Positions 45,193 through 57,671 of a stretch of 64,000 nucleotides of DNA are shown here, in pieces (the stretch's first letter is position 1; every line of letters starts with the position of its first letter). The notes beneath the pieces are model-generated. The model did not search any database and had not been told where the DNA came from. It worked only from the letters and a program-made list of their open reading frames with translations. Origin of the DNA: Prosopocoilus inquinatus (taxonomy: Eukaryota; Arthropoda; Insecta; Coleoptera; Lucanidae); the NCBI GenBank assembly GCA_036172665.1, contig CM069876.1, positions 1,612,001 through 1,676,000 on the forward strand, given 5' to 3'. The position numbers and the translations under genes were made by a program.

Positions 45193-47530
45193 TAAGTATA
45201 AGGTAAAAGGGCCTGCATTGAATCGCTTTTACATTTTGTTTACTAAAAGGCACACATAAAATTTTTTGGACATAAATTTAAATAAATTTTTGAGGATAAT
45301 CTAGTGCAGTATAAAATTTCTTTTATTTTTGATAAGTTTGATAAGTTTGAATTCAGAAAAGAGATACTCTCTATCTGTCAAACAACATAAAAGAAGACAA
45401 TATATTCACTTAAAAAAATTTGAAACCCGTTTGACACAAGAGTTGTCAGTGTAGTAGACTGTAGTATTTATGAGGTATTTATGGTTCATGTTGTAACAGA
45501 TACATTTTTAAGAGCAAATACATTCAAATAGAGACGCTTACCTTAAATTGTAACTGGATAGGGTACATATACGGTGTAAATGTATCTAGATATCTTGCAT
45601 ACGTGTAATATACATAAACTGATGATTAATTATACTTATGGCGATTTTACATTAGAACCGCTAAATGCAAAAAACAAATAAACCCAAGAGGCAAAAATTA
45701 CTTTGCCGAAAAATCAAATCTCCCTAAAAACGTAATTTTTTAAAGCTATTATCGACTGCAAACGGATATCACAGTTTTATAATATTTTCTAAGTATTCTG
45801 TAGATGATAAACAAGTCAAAGATTGATGGTCTTCTTTATACAGGCTGTTTTACGAAAAATATTAATAATACGACTTCATTAATACAAAATATACGTAAGA
45901 GTGCTTTATAAATACTACCAAAAAAAAGTTACTTTAGATAATAAAATATACAAATTTTTATATTCCATAGCACACTTTATTTTGTTTAGCGAGCGAAGTC
46001 GTCGTATTCGGAAAAAAATCTATCAAACTGAATAAAAAATTATGTGGCGCTATTGTTCTCCCACTGTCAAAATTGATACATATTGTTATGATAATTATTT
46101 TGTCAAGGATAAAAATATAAAACCCATAAGTTTCACACAAACTGAGGGTGCCCAAGGAAAGGAATATCCTATTCAATCATCCTGATGGATGTTGAATCCA
46201 GACGTCCACAAGATGTTGAAAAGTCAACATCGTAACTCCAAACAAAGAAAGTTTTCTGTAGGACAACTGAAGTTGTAGAAAATCATTTCGAATACACATA
46301 AGCACCTTTTACTACAAAACCACTTTGTATGTTAAATACCCTATTATCTGCAAGTAATAAGCGAATTATAGCATTAAAAATGGACGAAATATGCTCTATT
46401 TTAACTATAATATGCAAGAAATACATTCAAAATAGTAAACAGATAAGATAAAGACTGTAGAGTTAGAGTTAGCTGCTTTGAAGATTGAAGAACTGGCGAT
46501 TAAAGAGAGAGTATGAAGTATGTATGTTTCGGCGCAAATTGATAAAAAACGTGGAAAAAAAATTACTTTTAAAACAGCTACATGAATAAAAGCAGCTGAT
46601 CAAGCTAATGAAAAACGCGCACGCCTCTCAAAATTGCCCATGAAAAATTGAAAGCACTTGAACATACATTTTGGAAACTTTGCTAATGATTTCCACGCCA
46701 GCAGGGGAAATGATGATTTACGACAATTCTCCAAATCTCGAATATAGAGGGAAGCAGCTTGATTCGAATTATGACCTACTAATTTTCACAAGACGTATTT
46801 TTAAAGAAGCTAATTGCTGTTAAGTCTTTGCTGGCATCCGGTTTATCTCTATTAAGTGTCAATAAGAAAATCCCTTGCAAGTTACATTGAGACAGTGAAC
46901 AGCTTTCTTCTTCGTGAGAGTTTAATAACAACTAAAACTCGAAATTATTAAAAACTGTTCATTACAATGTGAAGCAAAAGCTTACTTCAGAAAGGATCAC
47001 TCAGTAAACCCATTAATCGCTGTAACTTGTAAGTGTACGTGTGTGCTGTTGAAAAGCAAAACCAAACGGTTGCTTAAAATGCCCGGTATTGTGTAAGTCG
47101 AAACTGGACGTGATCCAGGAAATTTTTTAGTTGGCCGGTTTTCAAGAAACACACAATATTTCAAACAGATTTTCATTTACAATTATTTCATTAAAATCGA
47201 TGACCGCCGTATATCGGTGTTTGTTAAACCAAGAACTAATTGGGGCAGAACCATTTTTCTATCTAAAACAATCTTTATTTTGTGCAGATTGTAAATAGGT
47301 AAGCACTTGTCCATTATACTGTGTACATTTTAGAAAGTTTCCTAAACGAGTAATTGTTTTAAATGAGAACACAGGCAACTGAACGTATGTTAAACGTTAC
47401 AGGTACGAGAAAAGATGAAGTAGCTTTTGTACGTACTAGCTCCTTGTGAAGTTATGGCATTTTTTTGCTTACAGTACACAACCCGTGCGCATTTCAATCT
47501 TCAATTATCTAGGCAGTTCTACTTGATCTG
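45193..47530. other. No gene seen
   Basis: A stretch at 46450-46700 has many K/E/A-type codons (gctgctttgaagattgaaga) like a coiled-coil or gag remnant, but with stops in every frame. Unassigned. Confidence 0.3.
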
Positions 47531-47739
47531 CACAGAGAAAAATGAGTAGTAAAAAGTAACACAATTGTAGTCAGAATGCAGATAGGAACAAATTCTAGCA
47601 AATATTAGCACAATTGTAATAAATATTACTGTAAGAATAGCGTTTTGTTCCACAAATGTGCGAATATTTGCCAAAATTTGTTCCTGTCTTCATTCTGACT
47701 ACAATTGTGTTACTTTTTACTACACATTTTTCTCTGCGT
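47531..47739. mobile_element. MITE, ~209 bp hairpin
   Basis: cacagagaaaaatgagtagt...aacacaattgtagtcagaatg pairs with cattctgactacaattgtgtt...acatttttctctgcgtg; arms ~75 bp. The inner parts (ggaacaaattctagcaaatat / atatttgccaaaatttgttcc) also pair. Confidence 0.75.
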
Positions 47740-47889
47740 GAGTTTTAGTCAGTTACCAGTGTGTTATGTATTATGCTTTCTATTCTTTGTATAGTTAAGT
47801 TCACCATCAGTAATAATTATATCGATTCATTGTATTCTAATATTACATGAGATTCAAATAAATGACAGCATTCACAGAATTAATGGTGG

Positions 47890-48140
47890 GTGCTTAACGA
47901 GGTCTTAAATCATCGGCTTGTCGAGACGTCAGGAGCGGGAGAGTAATTTGTGTGTGTAAAGTGTCTTATAGCTTTCTTACTTCCAAACTTCCTCGCCGTT
48001 GAAGAGGAAAGAGTGTTGATTTTTCTCTTCTCAACACTGAAGCGTACCTGAAGTGCATACCGACCACCTTTGAGAAATATGCCGAGCGCGGTTCGAACCC
48101 GCAAGACTGGTCCCTTACCACTTGGACTGTTCAGCCGTTT
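47890..48140 (-). mobile_element. tRNA-derived SINE-like sequence
   Basis: On the minus strand a tRNA-like head (48132-48070) has an A-box-like CAGTCCAAGTGGTAAGG and a B box GGTTCGAACC (48084-48093), but the anticodon arm is shortened. It is followed by ~180 bp of unrelated body. A functional tRNA is excluded by the incomplete cloverleaf. SINE status is inferred from the head-plus-body layout; a lone tRNA pseudogene is possible. Confidence 0.42.
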
Positions 48141-49299
48141 AAATTGGATCCATTAATATTTTGTCCTCCTAGCGCATTTTTATAGCGCAAGAGAAATGCA
48201 ACGGTACATCCTCCGGTAAAAAAAACTAAAAATCGTTATTAAACGTTTAGTACGTTACGTCAATCATGTACAAGTACGACCTTTTTTTAAATGTTTCTTT
48301 TCCCGTGCATTCGTTTTTTAAGGATTTAATAACATCCACTGATAGTCTCTTTATTGGCTACATTTCAGAAAAAAGAAAACGTTAGCCTGAAACATTATTT
48401 ACTGAATATTTTCTTAACTTGTTTTTCTTTTTCTTTTTTTAATTTGATTTCACTTAATACTCCAGTATCATTAAGCAAGCTAAAATAAATCTTGTACGTT
48501 TTAATTGAAAATTTTAATTAGGTTTTTAGATTGATGTATTTTTAATTGCAAAATTGTTTTCTCTTTATTCACTACAGCTTAATTAGACGCATCTGTTAAT
48601 TTAAAAGAGTGGACGTTATATTAATAATAAATAATAACTTATCTCGGACATGTTAATTTATATTTCGGATGTTTCGTGTTTGTTGCAGCCGTGATATATC
48701 TGATACATCAAAACTTGAACTGGACAAAAGTGTATCTTTCAGGTCCATTGACATTTTATGAACAATTTTTGAATTAATAAAGTAATGTTTTAACTTGAAT
48801 TCAACTTCTTAAAAACAGTTAGGAACCTAGAAGTATTGGTTACTAATTTGTGATACATACAGAGTAAGGTGCGCGAAAAGTTTCTCCATCTTTGTGAATG
48901 CGTTTTGTATATACCATGTGTAAACAGATTTATGTGACATAACCTTTTGCACGATGCGCAGTGATCACGACAAAAGATGAAATATAAAGTATTGGAATAG
49001 ATGTAGCAAACAAATGAGAAAGACAGTGAAACAGTTAGCTGAGGGAATACCAGAATACGAACCAATTCCTTTTTTTTATCGTTCGCACACGTAATACGAA
49101 GTGTTTTCTCCTTTGTTTTGCTAATATCAAACTGCTGCGTTACAGAAATCGATTGACTGATTGTATAAGGAATTTTTGTTTAAAGTCTTCATTTTTTGAA
49201 AATCTTTTCTATTTTAATTTCTTATTGTGGTAAGTTTTTGTAGTTCTTCCTACATTTGTATACACATATTATTTAAGAACTATTTACGGTCGTAAGTCG
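48141..49299. other. No gene seen
   Basis: AT-rich intron; nothing supported. Confidence 0.3.
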
Positions 49300-49965
49300 C
49301 AACAAAGTCACACTTATTATTTTCGTACAATGAGCACACAATTATTACATCCTGTAAAATAAATAATAAATCGCGACACCTTTATGATACCTTTGTTTGG
49401 AGATCTCGGAATTAGATAAAACAAATTTGTGAAATGCACGGAAAGAAATTTGTTTAATTATGTTATGCATGAATTTTATGATGTGTTTGTTACTCAGTCA
49501 TGTAGGTAGCTCAAGCGTAACTATCAGACCCGGCCTGGTAGCAAGTAATTAGGGATAACATTTATTTCACGCTTAGTTCTGTAACGTTTTTTGTTGATTA
49601 ATGGACTGAATTTGAATAGAATGCATGTAGGAAATAATTTTTATTATAATAAATTTCTACGGGAGCGTAATTATTTCCTAGAACTATTGCGCCGTTGTTT
49701 TTCATTATGCATAAAGTAATGAGTCACTTGGTTGTACGTCTGTGGGCGGTTTTAATTATTTTATTTAAATGGCCGTGCTTAATTCTTCAAATATCGTAAT
49801 TTTCGAGTCGCTCCGTACGAATTTATTATTACACAGGCATGACGCGTACGCGTGATTCATGCTGTAAATATATTTTGTTTAATTTTAAACTGCCATAACT
49901 GATGTGAATTATGCTGACTAGGCTCGTCTCTAATTAAAATAAAAGTTCTCGTTAGATTTGTTGCT
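49300..49965. promoter_or_regulatory. Candidate intronic enhancer (unique, TAATTA-rich)
   Basis: A repeat-free block with clustered homeodomain-type cores (gtaattag, ttaattatttta, cgtaattattt, tctaattaaa), TTTATT words and G/C words (tgtgggcggtttt, gcatgacgcgtacgcgtg). Texture differs from the surrounding transposon debris. Function is inferred only. Confidence 0.25.
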
Positions 49966-51810
49966 TAAATGTTGTGTTGCTGTGAGTTATGCTTAAATAA
50001 ATAATGAACTTGTCGTTTCATTATTTGTATTGTATTCTTAAAAGCGTTGTCGTTTATTACGTTGGGTATGTCACGGAGTTTTAAATTCGAACAAGTTTTG
50101 TGTAGGTGTTTTTCTTCAAAAGGATATTTTGGCCGGCCAGTATACCATGATATACTACTCATATGTTTGATGTCTTATCCAGTAAATTGTTTATGGAAGA
50201 TACTTTCCACGCATTAATCATTTTGATTTGACAAATATTCGTTGCATAAAAAAATTACTTTAATTCTGGTAGTATCTGATTGTAGTGAGCTAAGTAAGTT
50301 AAAATAGATCGTGATTTGAAGTTGGCGACACTTAATAGAAAATTAAGAAGATTGTTGTTAATAACTGTCTCCATTTTCCAATCGACCAGTTCGAAAATAA
50401 GTTTTAATAATAAAAAAATATTATGTAATTTTAACGTTTTATAAATTATATGTACTACGACGCTCAACTTAAATGATACTCCTGCATGCGAACCGTACCC
50501 TTAAAAACATTCAGCTAAGGGCTACGAAACTGTCAAATGGTATCATTTAAGGTGAGCAACGTTGTACATTCTCTCTCTTCAACGAGTGAGAAATTAGAAA
50601 AATATGAGGCTTTCTTATTGAAAAGTTGAACTTTCTATCCATTCATTACTATTATCTAACACAAGAAATACAAGGAATTTTAATTTTTCCTTAAAAACTA
50701 GAATATAACATTAGAAGACTTTCATCAATGAAGCCTCCAAAACGGAAGAAAAATTTTATTAAAACTTTAATTTAAATATTAGTTAATAACGGTCTTTATA
50801 AATTCATAGCAACTCTAAATTTGGAAAAACCGAGAAATCGCAACGCTAGTTCTATTCAAGTTTATGGACGACATTATCCCAATTAATGAAAAGTTCAGGT
50901 ATTTTTTTACAATTATTTTAAACTATGTATAAGGTCAAAATGATTTTGACAAAGATCTCTTATAAAATATATTTTAGAGACTTTGTTAAAGATCTCTTGC
51001 AACATAATACGGGCCCAAGACTTTGTATTTCAATTTCACAATTCTATTCATTGATTGGTAAGGTATTTTTGCACAATTACGTACTTTCTTTTATAAATTT
51101 AGTCCATGCTTTTCTTTCGCACCTAATTAATAGTATTAATAAAATCTTCAATCTTTTGTGATAACGTTCCTTTTATCTTTAGTTTCCTGTTTTGTTTTGC
51201 TTTCATCACTTTTGTTATGTTCGTACATATTTATTTCAAACTGTAACTTGCCAAGGTTTCTTCTTGATGTTGAGATATTTTATGTATTTCTTTTGTTATT
51301 TGCAAAAAAATGTAATAAATGTAAGTAAAAGGTTACTTACATTTAGACATAGATATCTTTTAGGATGATTAGATTGTTCTTAGTTTTTACATTTTTATGA
51401 TTTTATTAGTATGATTAGGTTGTTTTTAGATCTTTTCAAGTGGTTTTAAGTTTAAGGTAACGTACTGAACAATGCAGCTTAGCTGCCGAAATACGTATCT
51501 ATGGATATAAAATTATTGTGGGCGGAGATTAATTTCAATTATATAAATTACATGGTGTAACAGGGAAAATATACTTCTGATGTAGTGCAGGTTGTAGACC
51601 TGGTCGACTAAAGAACTTTGGTGTATAAGAAATGTCCTATACACAAAAAAAAAATACAAAACTGAGGCTAGGGTTAAAAAATCGTTATCCGTTACAAGCA
51701 TGCACTTAAAAAATTTTAACTTCGTTTTCTTTCACAGATTTTTGATTGTATCGGTAAGACCATTACAATCCATTAAAATTTCACTGAAATATTGAATTTT
51801 GAATATATTA
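49966..51810. other. No gene seen
   Basis: Contains a short hairpin aatgtaagtaaaaggttacttacatt (51326-51351). Nothing else is supported. Confidence 0.35.
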
Positions 51811-51812
51811 TA

Positions 51813-51995
51813 CAGGGTATCTCAAGATAAGTGGCCTGTTGAAAGTTTTCGGGGAAAGGAACATACAAACATTCCGAAAATTAATATACTGCCCTAGGAG
51901 AAAGCGGTCTGTCAGACTAAAATATTTTCGCTTTTTTTTCACTTCCGGTTATGCCGGAAGCTGCCATTAACTTTATTATTTTAAATGAAATCTTA
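51813..51995. repeat. Single arm of the TIR element family at 27297-28337
   Basis: cagggtatctcaagataagtggcctgttga...catacaaacattccgaaaattaa follows the 27297 arm base by base with scattered changes, through cttccggttatgccggaag and attattttaaatg. It is preceded by TA. No inverted partner was found, so this is a solo end or an element whose other arm is eroded. Confidence 0.7.
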
Positions 51996-53059
51996 TACTT
52001 TTTATTATAAATTTCGATTTTATACATTATTTTAAATAGAGAAAGATTCCCTGCACTTAAATGTAACGTTTTTGTAAATATTTTCAAATTTCTTCAAAAA
52101 GTATTTCGGTAAAACATGCTAAATGTCATGTTAAAATGACAAATACTAAACGTTCACCTTTCACAATTCTAGGCGCTGCATTTCAGTGATTTTCGAGTTA
52201 TTTTCTAATAGATTCTTGTTTCTATTACCTCTACTTGTGTCTATTGTTCCATAAATGCATTATGTCTAGCGCAAAAGTAAATACTTCACTCTAATAAGAG
52301 AAAGTAATAAATATAAGTGTTCGCCTTGAAGCGACTGATTTTGTTGCTTCTGTGTTGTTTCTGTTGCCTTATAAAAATAAATATTTTTCTATTTCATGCC
52401 GAAAGTTCAATATAAAGTAAAATTAGTGCACTTTTTGCAACGAAATAGAGAGCTACATCGTTGTCTTTAACAGCTGCATCGTTGTCTTTAACACACATAC
52501 TCCAACTTCTTTCCTTTGATCTCATCCAAACCACTGTTTCACTTATTTAATTTAAAACTAAATAACTCGATAAAATATAAACCAATTTTAATGATCTCGT
52601 GTACGTTGGATGCAAAATTGTAGTTACTTTTAGATAAAAATTAAAAGAATGCGGACAAATGTGCAAAAATTGTAAAAAAAATATTTGTTTAAATGTGGAA
52701 CTCTACCATTTTAATCAATTTTTAATTTTTATATGTTAAACATTGAGAAGGTACATTTCTCTTTTCAGCTTTTCAAATTAGTAAAAGAAAATCGAAGTTA
52801 TAATTTTTTAAATGGGGACAGGTAACATAATTTTGATTTTAATTCTCATACTCTTTATCGAAAATCTGATATATTCGAAAGAAGATTTTAAAATGCCTTC
52901 AAATTCTGTTAATAAACGCAATTTTGCCAATTTGAATGATTTTTTCTGCAGCTTCTTGGATTCTGTAGATAGAATATAATTTTCTTACACTACATATCTG
53001 TCAAAAAAGTACAAAGGAAAAAATTAATTATTTAAAAAAATCTGTTTTCGTGCTTTATT
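51996..53059. other. No gene seen
   Basis: AT-rich. Contains an adjacent duplication cagctgcatcgttgtctttaac-like at about 52450-52490. No coding signal. Confidence 0.35.
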
Positions 53060-53440
53060 TCCCTTGTTCAGTTACTCTTGATAACTTATATAGTTTCCGT
53101 TTGCAACACGTTTTCTTTTCAAGTTTCCCTTGACAACTTTATTTATAATTTTCCTAAAGAAACTGTCACACAGCTGAACGTCGATTGACTGCTACATTTT
53201 TTGATGGTGTTCGTCCAAAACCGACTATACATATATTTTATAAAAAAAATGAAATAATTGAAGCACTCTCTTGTCGGATGAAAATTATTATAACAATATA
53301 TAAATATTTTAAAGTGGACAAAATTGAGAATTATGTTGACGTTGTATGTTTCACAAAAACTAGAACAGAGAAACGTATTGTCAATGGAAACTAAATAAGT
53401 TGTTAAATGTAACTAAACAATTTATCGAGGCAAACTAGAC
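53060..53440. repeat. Inverted-repeat element of the 11.5-kb repeat family
   Basis: ttactcttgataactta...tagtttccgtttgcaacacg at 53073 pairs with the complement of cgtattgtcaatggaaactaaataagttg near 53373. Further words (cttgacaactttatttataattttcct) match 11.55 kb. Confidence 0.5.
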
Positions 53441-53619
53441 AAGAAGAAATGGATATATATAATTCGTTTACTTTTCTTTTGTTTTTGATAGTGTAAGTAA
53501 ATTTATATTCTGTTTAAGAATTCAAAAAGTTTCAGAATATGTCTGTACGTTTATTAACTGAACCTGAAGAAATTTTAAGTTTGCACATCTCTGTAAACAA
53601 GAAAATATTAATATATTAT

Positions 53620-53810
53620 TGTTTAGTTTGCCTTGACGGCTCTTGATAATATATTTAGTTTCCATTGACAACACATTTCCTTGTTCTAGCTTCTCATGGC
53701 AACTTGTTTATTTGTAATATTCCTGAAAAAGCTGTGAAACTCACAGCGACAGTCAATTTTTCCAAGTGTCTACATCCAAATAATTATATATTTTTTATGA
53801 AAAATTATAC
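53620..53810. repeat. Third copy of the 11.5-kb repeat family
   Basis: ttagtttccattgacaacac, atattcctgaaaaagctgtg and tttttccaagtgtctacatc parallel 11500-11680 in order. Unknown family. Confidence 0.5.
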
Positions 53811-53879
53811 TATAAAAAGTACAGCTGGAGCAGAAAATTACCTGTTTAATAAAGCCCAGCTATTATTGTATTAACTCTG

Positions 53880-56050
53880 TACGTATTCACGTAATTAATT
53901 TTTTAATAGATGAAAAAGAAACTAATATTCACGATGAGTTTCACATTTCACTTAAAAGAAAAACACACATAATTAATATATTTCGACACGAGTTTTCTGA
54001 GAAGCTCAATTCAAGTTAATTTATAACATTTAATGGAAACTTAATATAAATAACGAGTTAGACAAACAACGCAATTTAAAGTAATATAAAAATAATCCTC
54101 GCGCAAATTAAAAACATGATGCCATGCGACGGGTATTTAAAAAAGTCGTAATTTCAACTCGGCATTCGGATTTGTTAATAGTAATTGAAGTAATAATTCG
54201 CCTACAGTGCATTAATTTAAATAAAATATAACAAGTACCATCCTGCTCTGGAAAATAATTCGACCTCGTGTGTAAATATTACGCAGTTCTAAATATATTT
54301 TTTATTGCAATTGCTTATGGTATTTATTTCTTTTCGCGTTTAATCTATGTTTCTTTAAAAATGATGGCTGTTTACGATGACTACTGATTTATATAAAGTG
54401 TGCTCAATTAAATATAAGCCCACGCGCAATTTTTCAATTCTATTTTTTGTGTGGATCTCGGGCAATTAAAGATTATATCTATCTGCTGATTGAACACAAT
54501 GCCAGCGAAAATTATTTATCACTTTTTCTGAAATTGTAACAAAGTGACTTGAAATAATAAACTGTTTCGTTATTGATGGTGATTGACTTGTTCCTTAAAA
54601 TGTTTTGACACTAAAATTATACCCTTGGAGTAAAAATACCCTGCATTCAGGAACAACGTTTCAATTTGTGGCTCATCATAGGGGAAGACTTGACTCGAAA
54701 CAAAAGAAGTAAAAAAATTAATAAAAAGCAGGTCTCACTTTTACTTTCGCCTCATCAAATATTTAAGGATCTTTAGTACTCGTCATACATAAAATATTGA
54801 ACCCCGCCAGCAAGACACTCCGGTAACTTTAACTCTCTCCTTTTGTGAAACAAGAAACGGGGAAAAGAACTTCAAATATCTTGCACAAAAGTGCAGTTCC
54901 TCTATAAAACTCTCAGCGTTTATGATTAACACATGCAAGTTTTATGTGTGCCGAGTTATTATAATAGTTTTATGTAGCACTGAGTTGTAATTTCATGCTG
55001 GTGAATTTTCCCAGAACGATTACGTTTTAATTCAGCCAATAATTTCGCCGGCGGCGTACATGATTACTTATACTTTTAAGGAAAAGTAAATATCACGCCA
55101 AATTTAATTTGTAATGCTAATAGTAGATGTTTACCCCTCGTTTCCATGTAAATATTTCTAAATTATTGGTTAGACTTACGGTTTGATATTTACACGAGTG
55201 ACTGCGCTATTAAATGTGCGCGTTTCATGTGATTCATTGTAGTTTTCTTCTATTGCTTTGTTGTTGTTTCCTGCATTTAGTATGTCTTGGACAAAAATGA
55301 GAGACGAAATCACGAAGACGGAACAGCTATTTCAACCTCATAGCAGAGAACTTCATTACCGCCAGCTATCTCATCTCTTCTTCGGTATTCGAATTATGGT
55401 TTCGTGAAGTTTGATATCTTTTCAATTTCTGTAGCTCCAAGCTTACAATTCGTTTCAATAAATGTCTGGAACATATGCAGAACAGTTCCATACCTGTTGG
55501 AGATTATTCACTCAATATACTACGTATACATATAAACAGAAAATCTAAAATGTGTGAAAACTATTGACCAATCGCAGTTTGACCTATCTCATCTCAGTAT
55601 CCATTGCAATAGATTAAATGTAATTTTAAATTACCCAATAATCTAGGTCCCTTATGCTAAATTCGTTACAAAATTAAAATCAGACTAGATAGACTGAAGA
55701 GAACCTTCATTTGGAAATAAATTAATAATTAAGAGTCAAATTTGAAGATTTTATGTAACATAAAGGGAAGGATTACAACTAAATGTCTTAATTTTTTTTC
55801 AAAAATACTGTTATGTTAAACTGCAAGTATGTTAGTTATACCATAGCCAGAAATACTGTCGCCAGAGACGGGTTACTTACCGTGAATGTATTGGTTAATG
55901 CGTCGGTGTATCAGAAATTTTGATTAGACCCTTCTTCGATCTTCTACTTCTCTCAAGAAACGTATCATATCAAAATTGATAAATAATAGTTTAACAATAT
56001 CCGAAAGTTTGTTTACACAGTTTTTATTCGTTACAATATTATATTTTCTA
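53880..56050. other. Unique intron block
   Basis: No repeats matched within the window. Includes moderately complex AT-rich DNA with TAAT/ATTA words at 53990-55100. No gene. Confidence 0.3.
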
Positions 56051-56052
56051 TA

Positions 56053-57669
56053 CAGTCGGGGACAAAATTGTGGGTGCGGAAGAGAGTTCTATCGTATTTG
56101 AAAAAGATATATACACAGAATTAAAATATAAACAAAAATAATCAAATGAATAGTTTATTGATAACTAAATATAATATTCTAGCAAAAAAGTAAAACGATA
56201 AACGAAAAAACAAGTACTTTATTATAATAACTTATTAATTTCTGAAATCAGAGGTGGATAAAATTATGGGTGCAATTTCTTTTTTAAATTTGTATTACAT
56301 AAATTTCACCAGAATTAATATTTAGTATGACCTCCCTTGGCTGCAATGACTGCTGTCAGTCGCCGTGAAATGCTGTCAATTAAATTTGCTATTCTTTCTG
56401 CTGGAATTTCTTCCTAAGCAGCGATCAGTTTGTTAAAGTAAGATGTGGCATTTGTTACTCCTCGTGGAATTTTGCCGTCTAAATAAGCCCACAAATCTTC
56501 AATTGGGTTTAGATCCACACTTTGAGGCGGCCACTGGAGGACCTCAATTTCATTTTCTTGGAAATAATTCTTAGCAACTCGCGAAGTATTCTTGGGATCG
56601 TTAACCTGTTGAAAAATAGAGTAGTCAAGGTCATTTTCTTCCAAAATTTGTACGTATGATATTCCTGTCATCGTACCTTCTATTCTAGCTAAATTGCCTA
56701 CACCGCTTTTACTAAAACAACCCCATACAAAAACATTGCCGCCTCCATGTTTAACTGCAGCTTCTACTATTTTAGAACTTAATGCTTCTCCTGCTCGCCT
56801 CCATACTCTACCTCTTCGTTTTGACCCAAAAAGTTCAAATTTACTTTCATCCGACCACATCACTTTTTCCTAATAGGCTGGGGGTTTATTTACATGTTGT
56901 TTTGCAAATTCTAATCGTTTTTTCTTATTTCGTTCACTAATGAATGGTTTCTTTCTTTTTAAAAAAAACTTTGAAGGCCAGCCTCCTTAATCCTTCTTTT
57001 AATTGTTTTAGTAGAAACGTTTATATTGACACTTTCCCCCACTTGCCGAGCACTTGCACTAAGATTTTTTCTCACTTCCCGCACAATTCGTGTATCGTCT
57101 CTTGGTGTGGATTTTCTTTTTCGCCCTCGACCAGCGATATTTTCAGTACTATTAATGGCTTCAAATTTTTTACAAATACGAACAACAGCGTTTGATACTT
57201 TATACTTTTTTGATAATTGTCCTTAACTTATACCCACTTTTCGGTCTTCGACAATACGTTTACGAATTTCCAAAGCGATTTCTTTTCTGGGAGCCATGAG
57301 AAATTTTTAGTTTAAAAACGAACTTTCTTAGGACATATCACTATTAATTATTAACTCAATAAAAAAGCCGTTTATAGATTAATCCACTAATATTGTGTGC
57401 ACGTTAGAATAGTTCTGATAAAACTAAAGCTGCATCGTTGTACCCATAATTTTGTCCAACTAAAAACATCTATAAAGTAAGCAAGACAAACCCCACCATT
57501 AAGGGATTATTCATTTATGAAATAATTCCTAATAAATGTTATTTGCACAGTTTTAAGACGCTGTTGTCGATTTATGAATGGCTGCAGGTATAAAGGGATA
57601 AACGTTTGCGGGAAATATAAATAAATAAATAAATAATAAATGTCGTAACCACAATTTCGTCCCCGACTG
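56053..57669 (-). mobile_element. Tc1 transposon with IR/DR-type ends, 1617 bp
   Basis: CAGTCGGGGACAAAATTGTGG at 56053 pairs with ccacaatttcgtccccgactg ending at 57669; TA flanks both (56051-56052 and 57670-57671). A second, internal copy of the motif lies on each side (ggataaaattatgggtgca at 56254 and tgtacccataattttgtcca near 57437). This gives two binding-site-like repeats per end, as in IR/DR Tc1 elements. Confidence 0.85.
56405..57297 (-). pseudogene. Tc1 transposase, inactivated (early stop and lost catalytic D)
   Basis: The minus-strand ATG at 57297 starts MAPRKEIALEIRKRIVEDRK. An in-frame TAA follows after about 24 codons, and the frame then continues with LSKKYKVSNAVVRICKKF, an AT-hook/GRPR-like GRGRKRKST, and a second HTH (VSTKTIKRRIKEAGLQ). 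The catalytic half (56863-56414) has MMWSDESKFELFG with the first D and VDLNPIEDLWAYL with the E of DD34E. The second motif reads FQQVNDPKNTSR where Tc1 proteins have FQQDNDPKHTS, so the second D is V. Length and order match Tc1 (~300-340 residues). The frame also appears to break near 56870-56990. The element could still be moved in trans, since its ends are intact. Confidence 0.83.
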
Positions 57670-57671
57670 TA

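Noticed and set aside
48070..48132. Functional tRNA gene
   Set aside because: The anticodon arm is incomplete and no acceptor stem pairs; only A/B-box-like blocks remain.
57617..57640. (AAAT)n run as a LINE tail
   Set aside because: It lies inside the right subterminal region of the Tc1 element and has no LINE sequence beside it.
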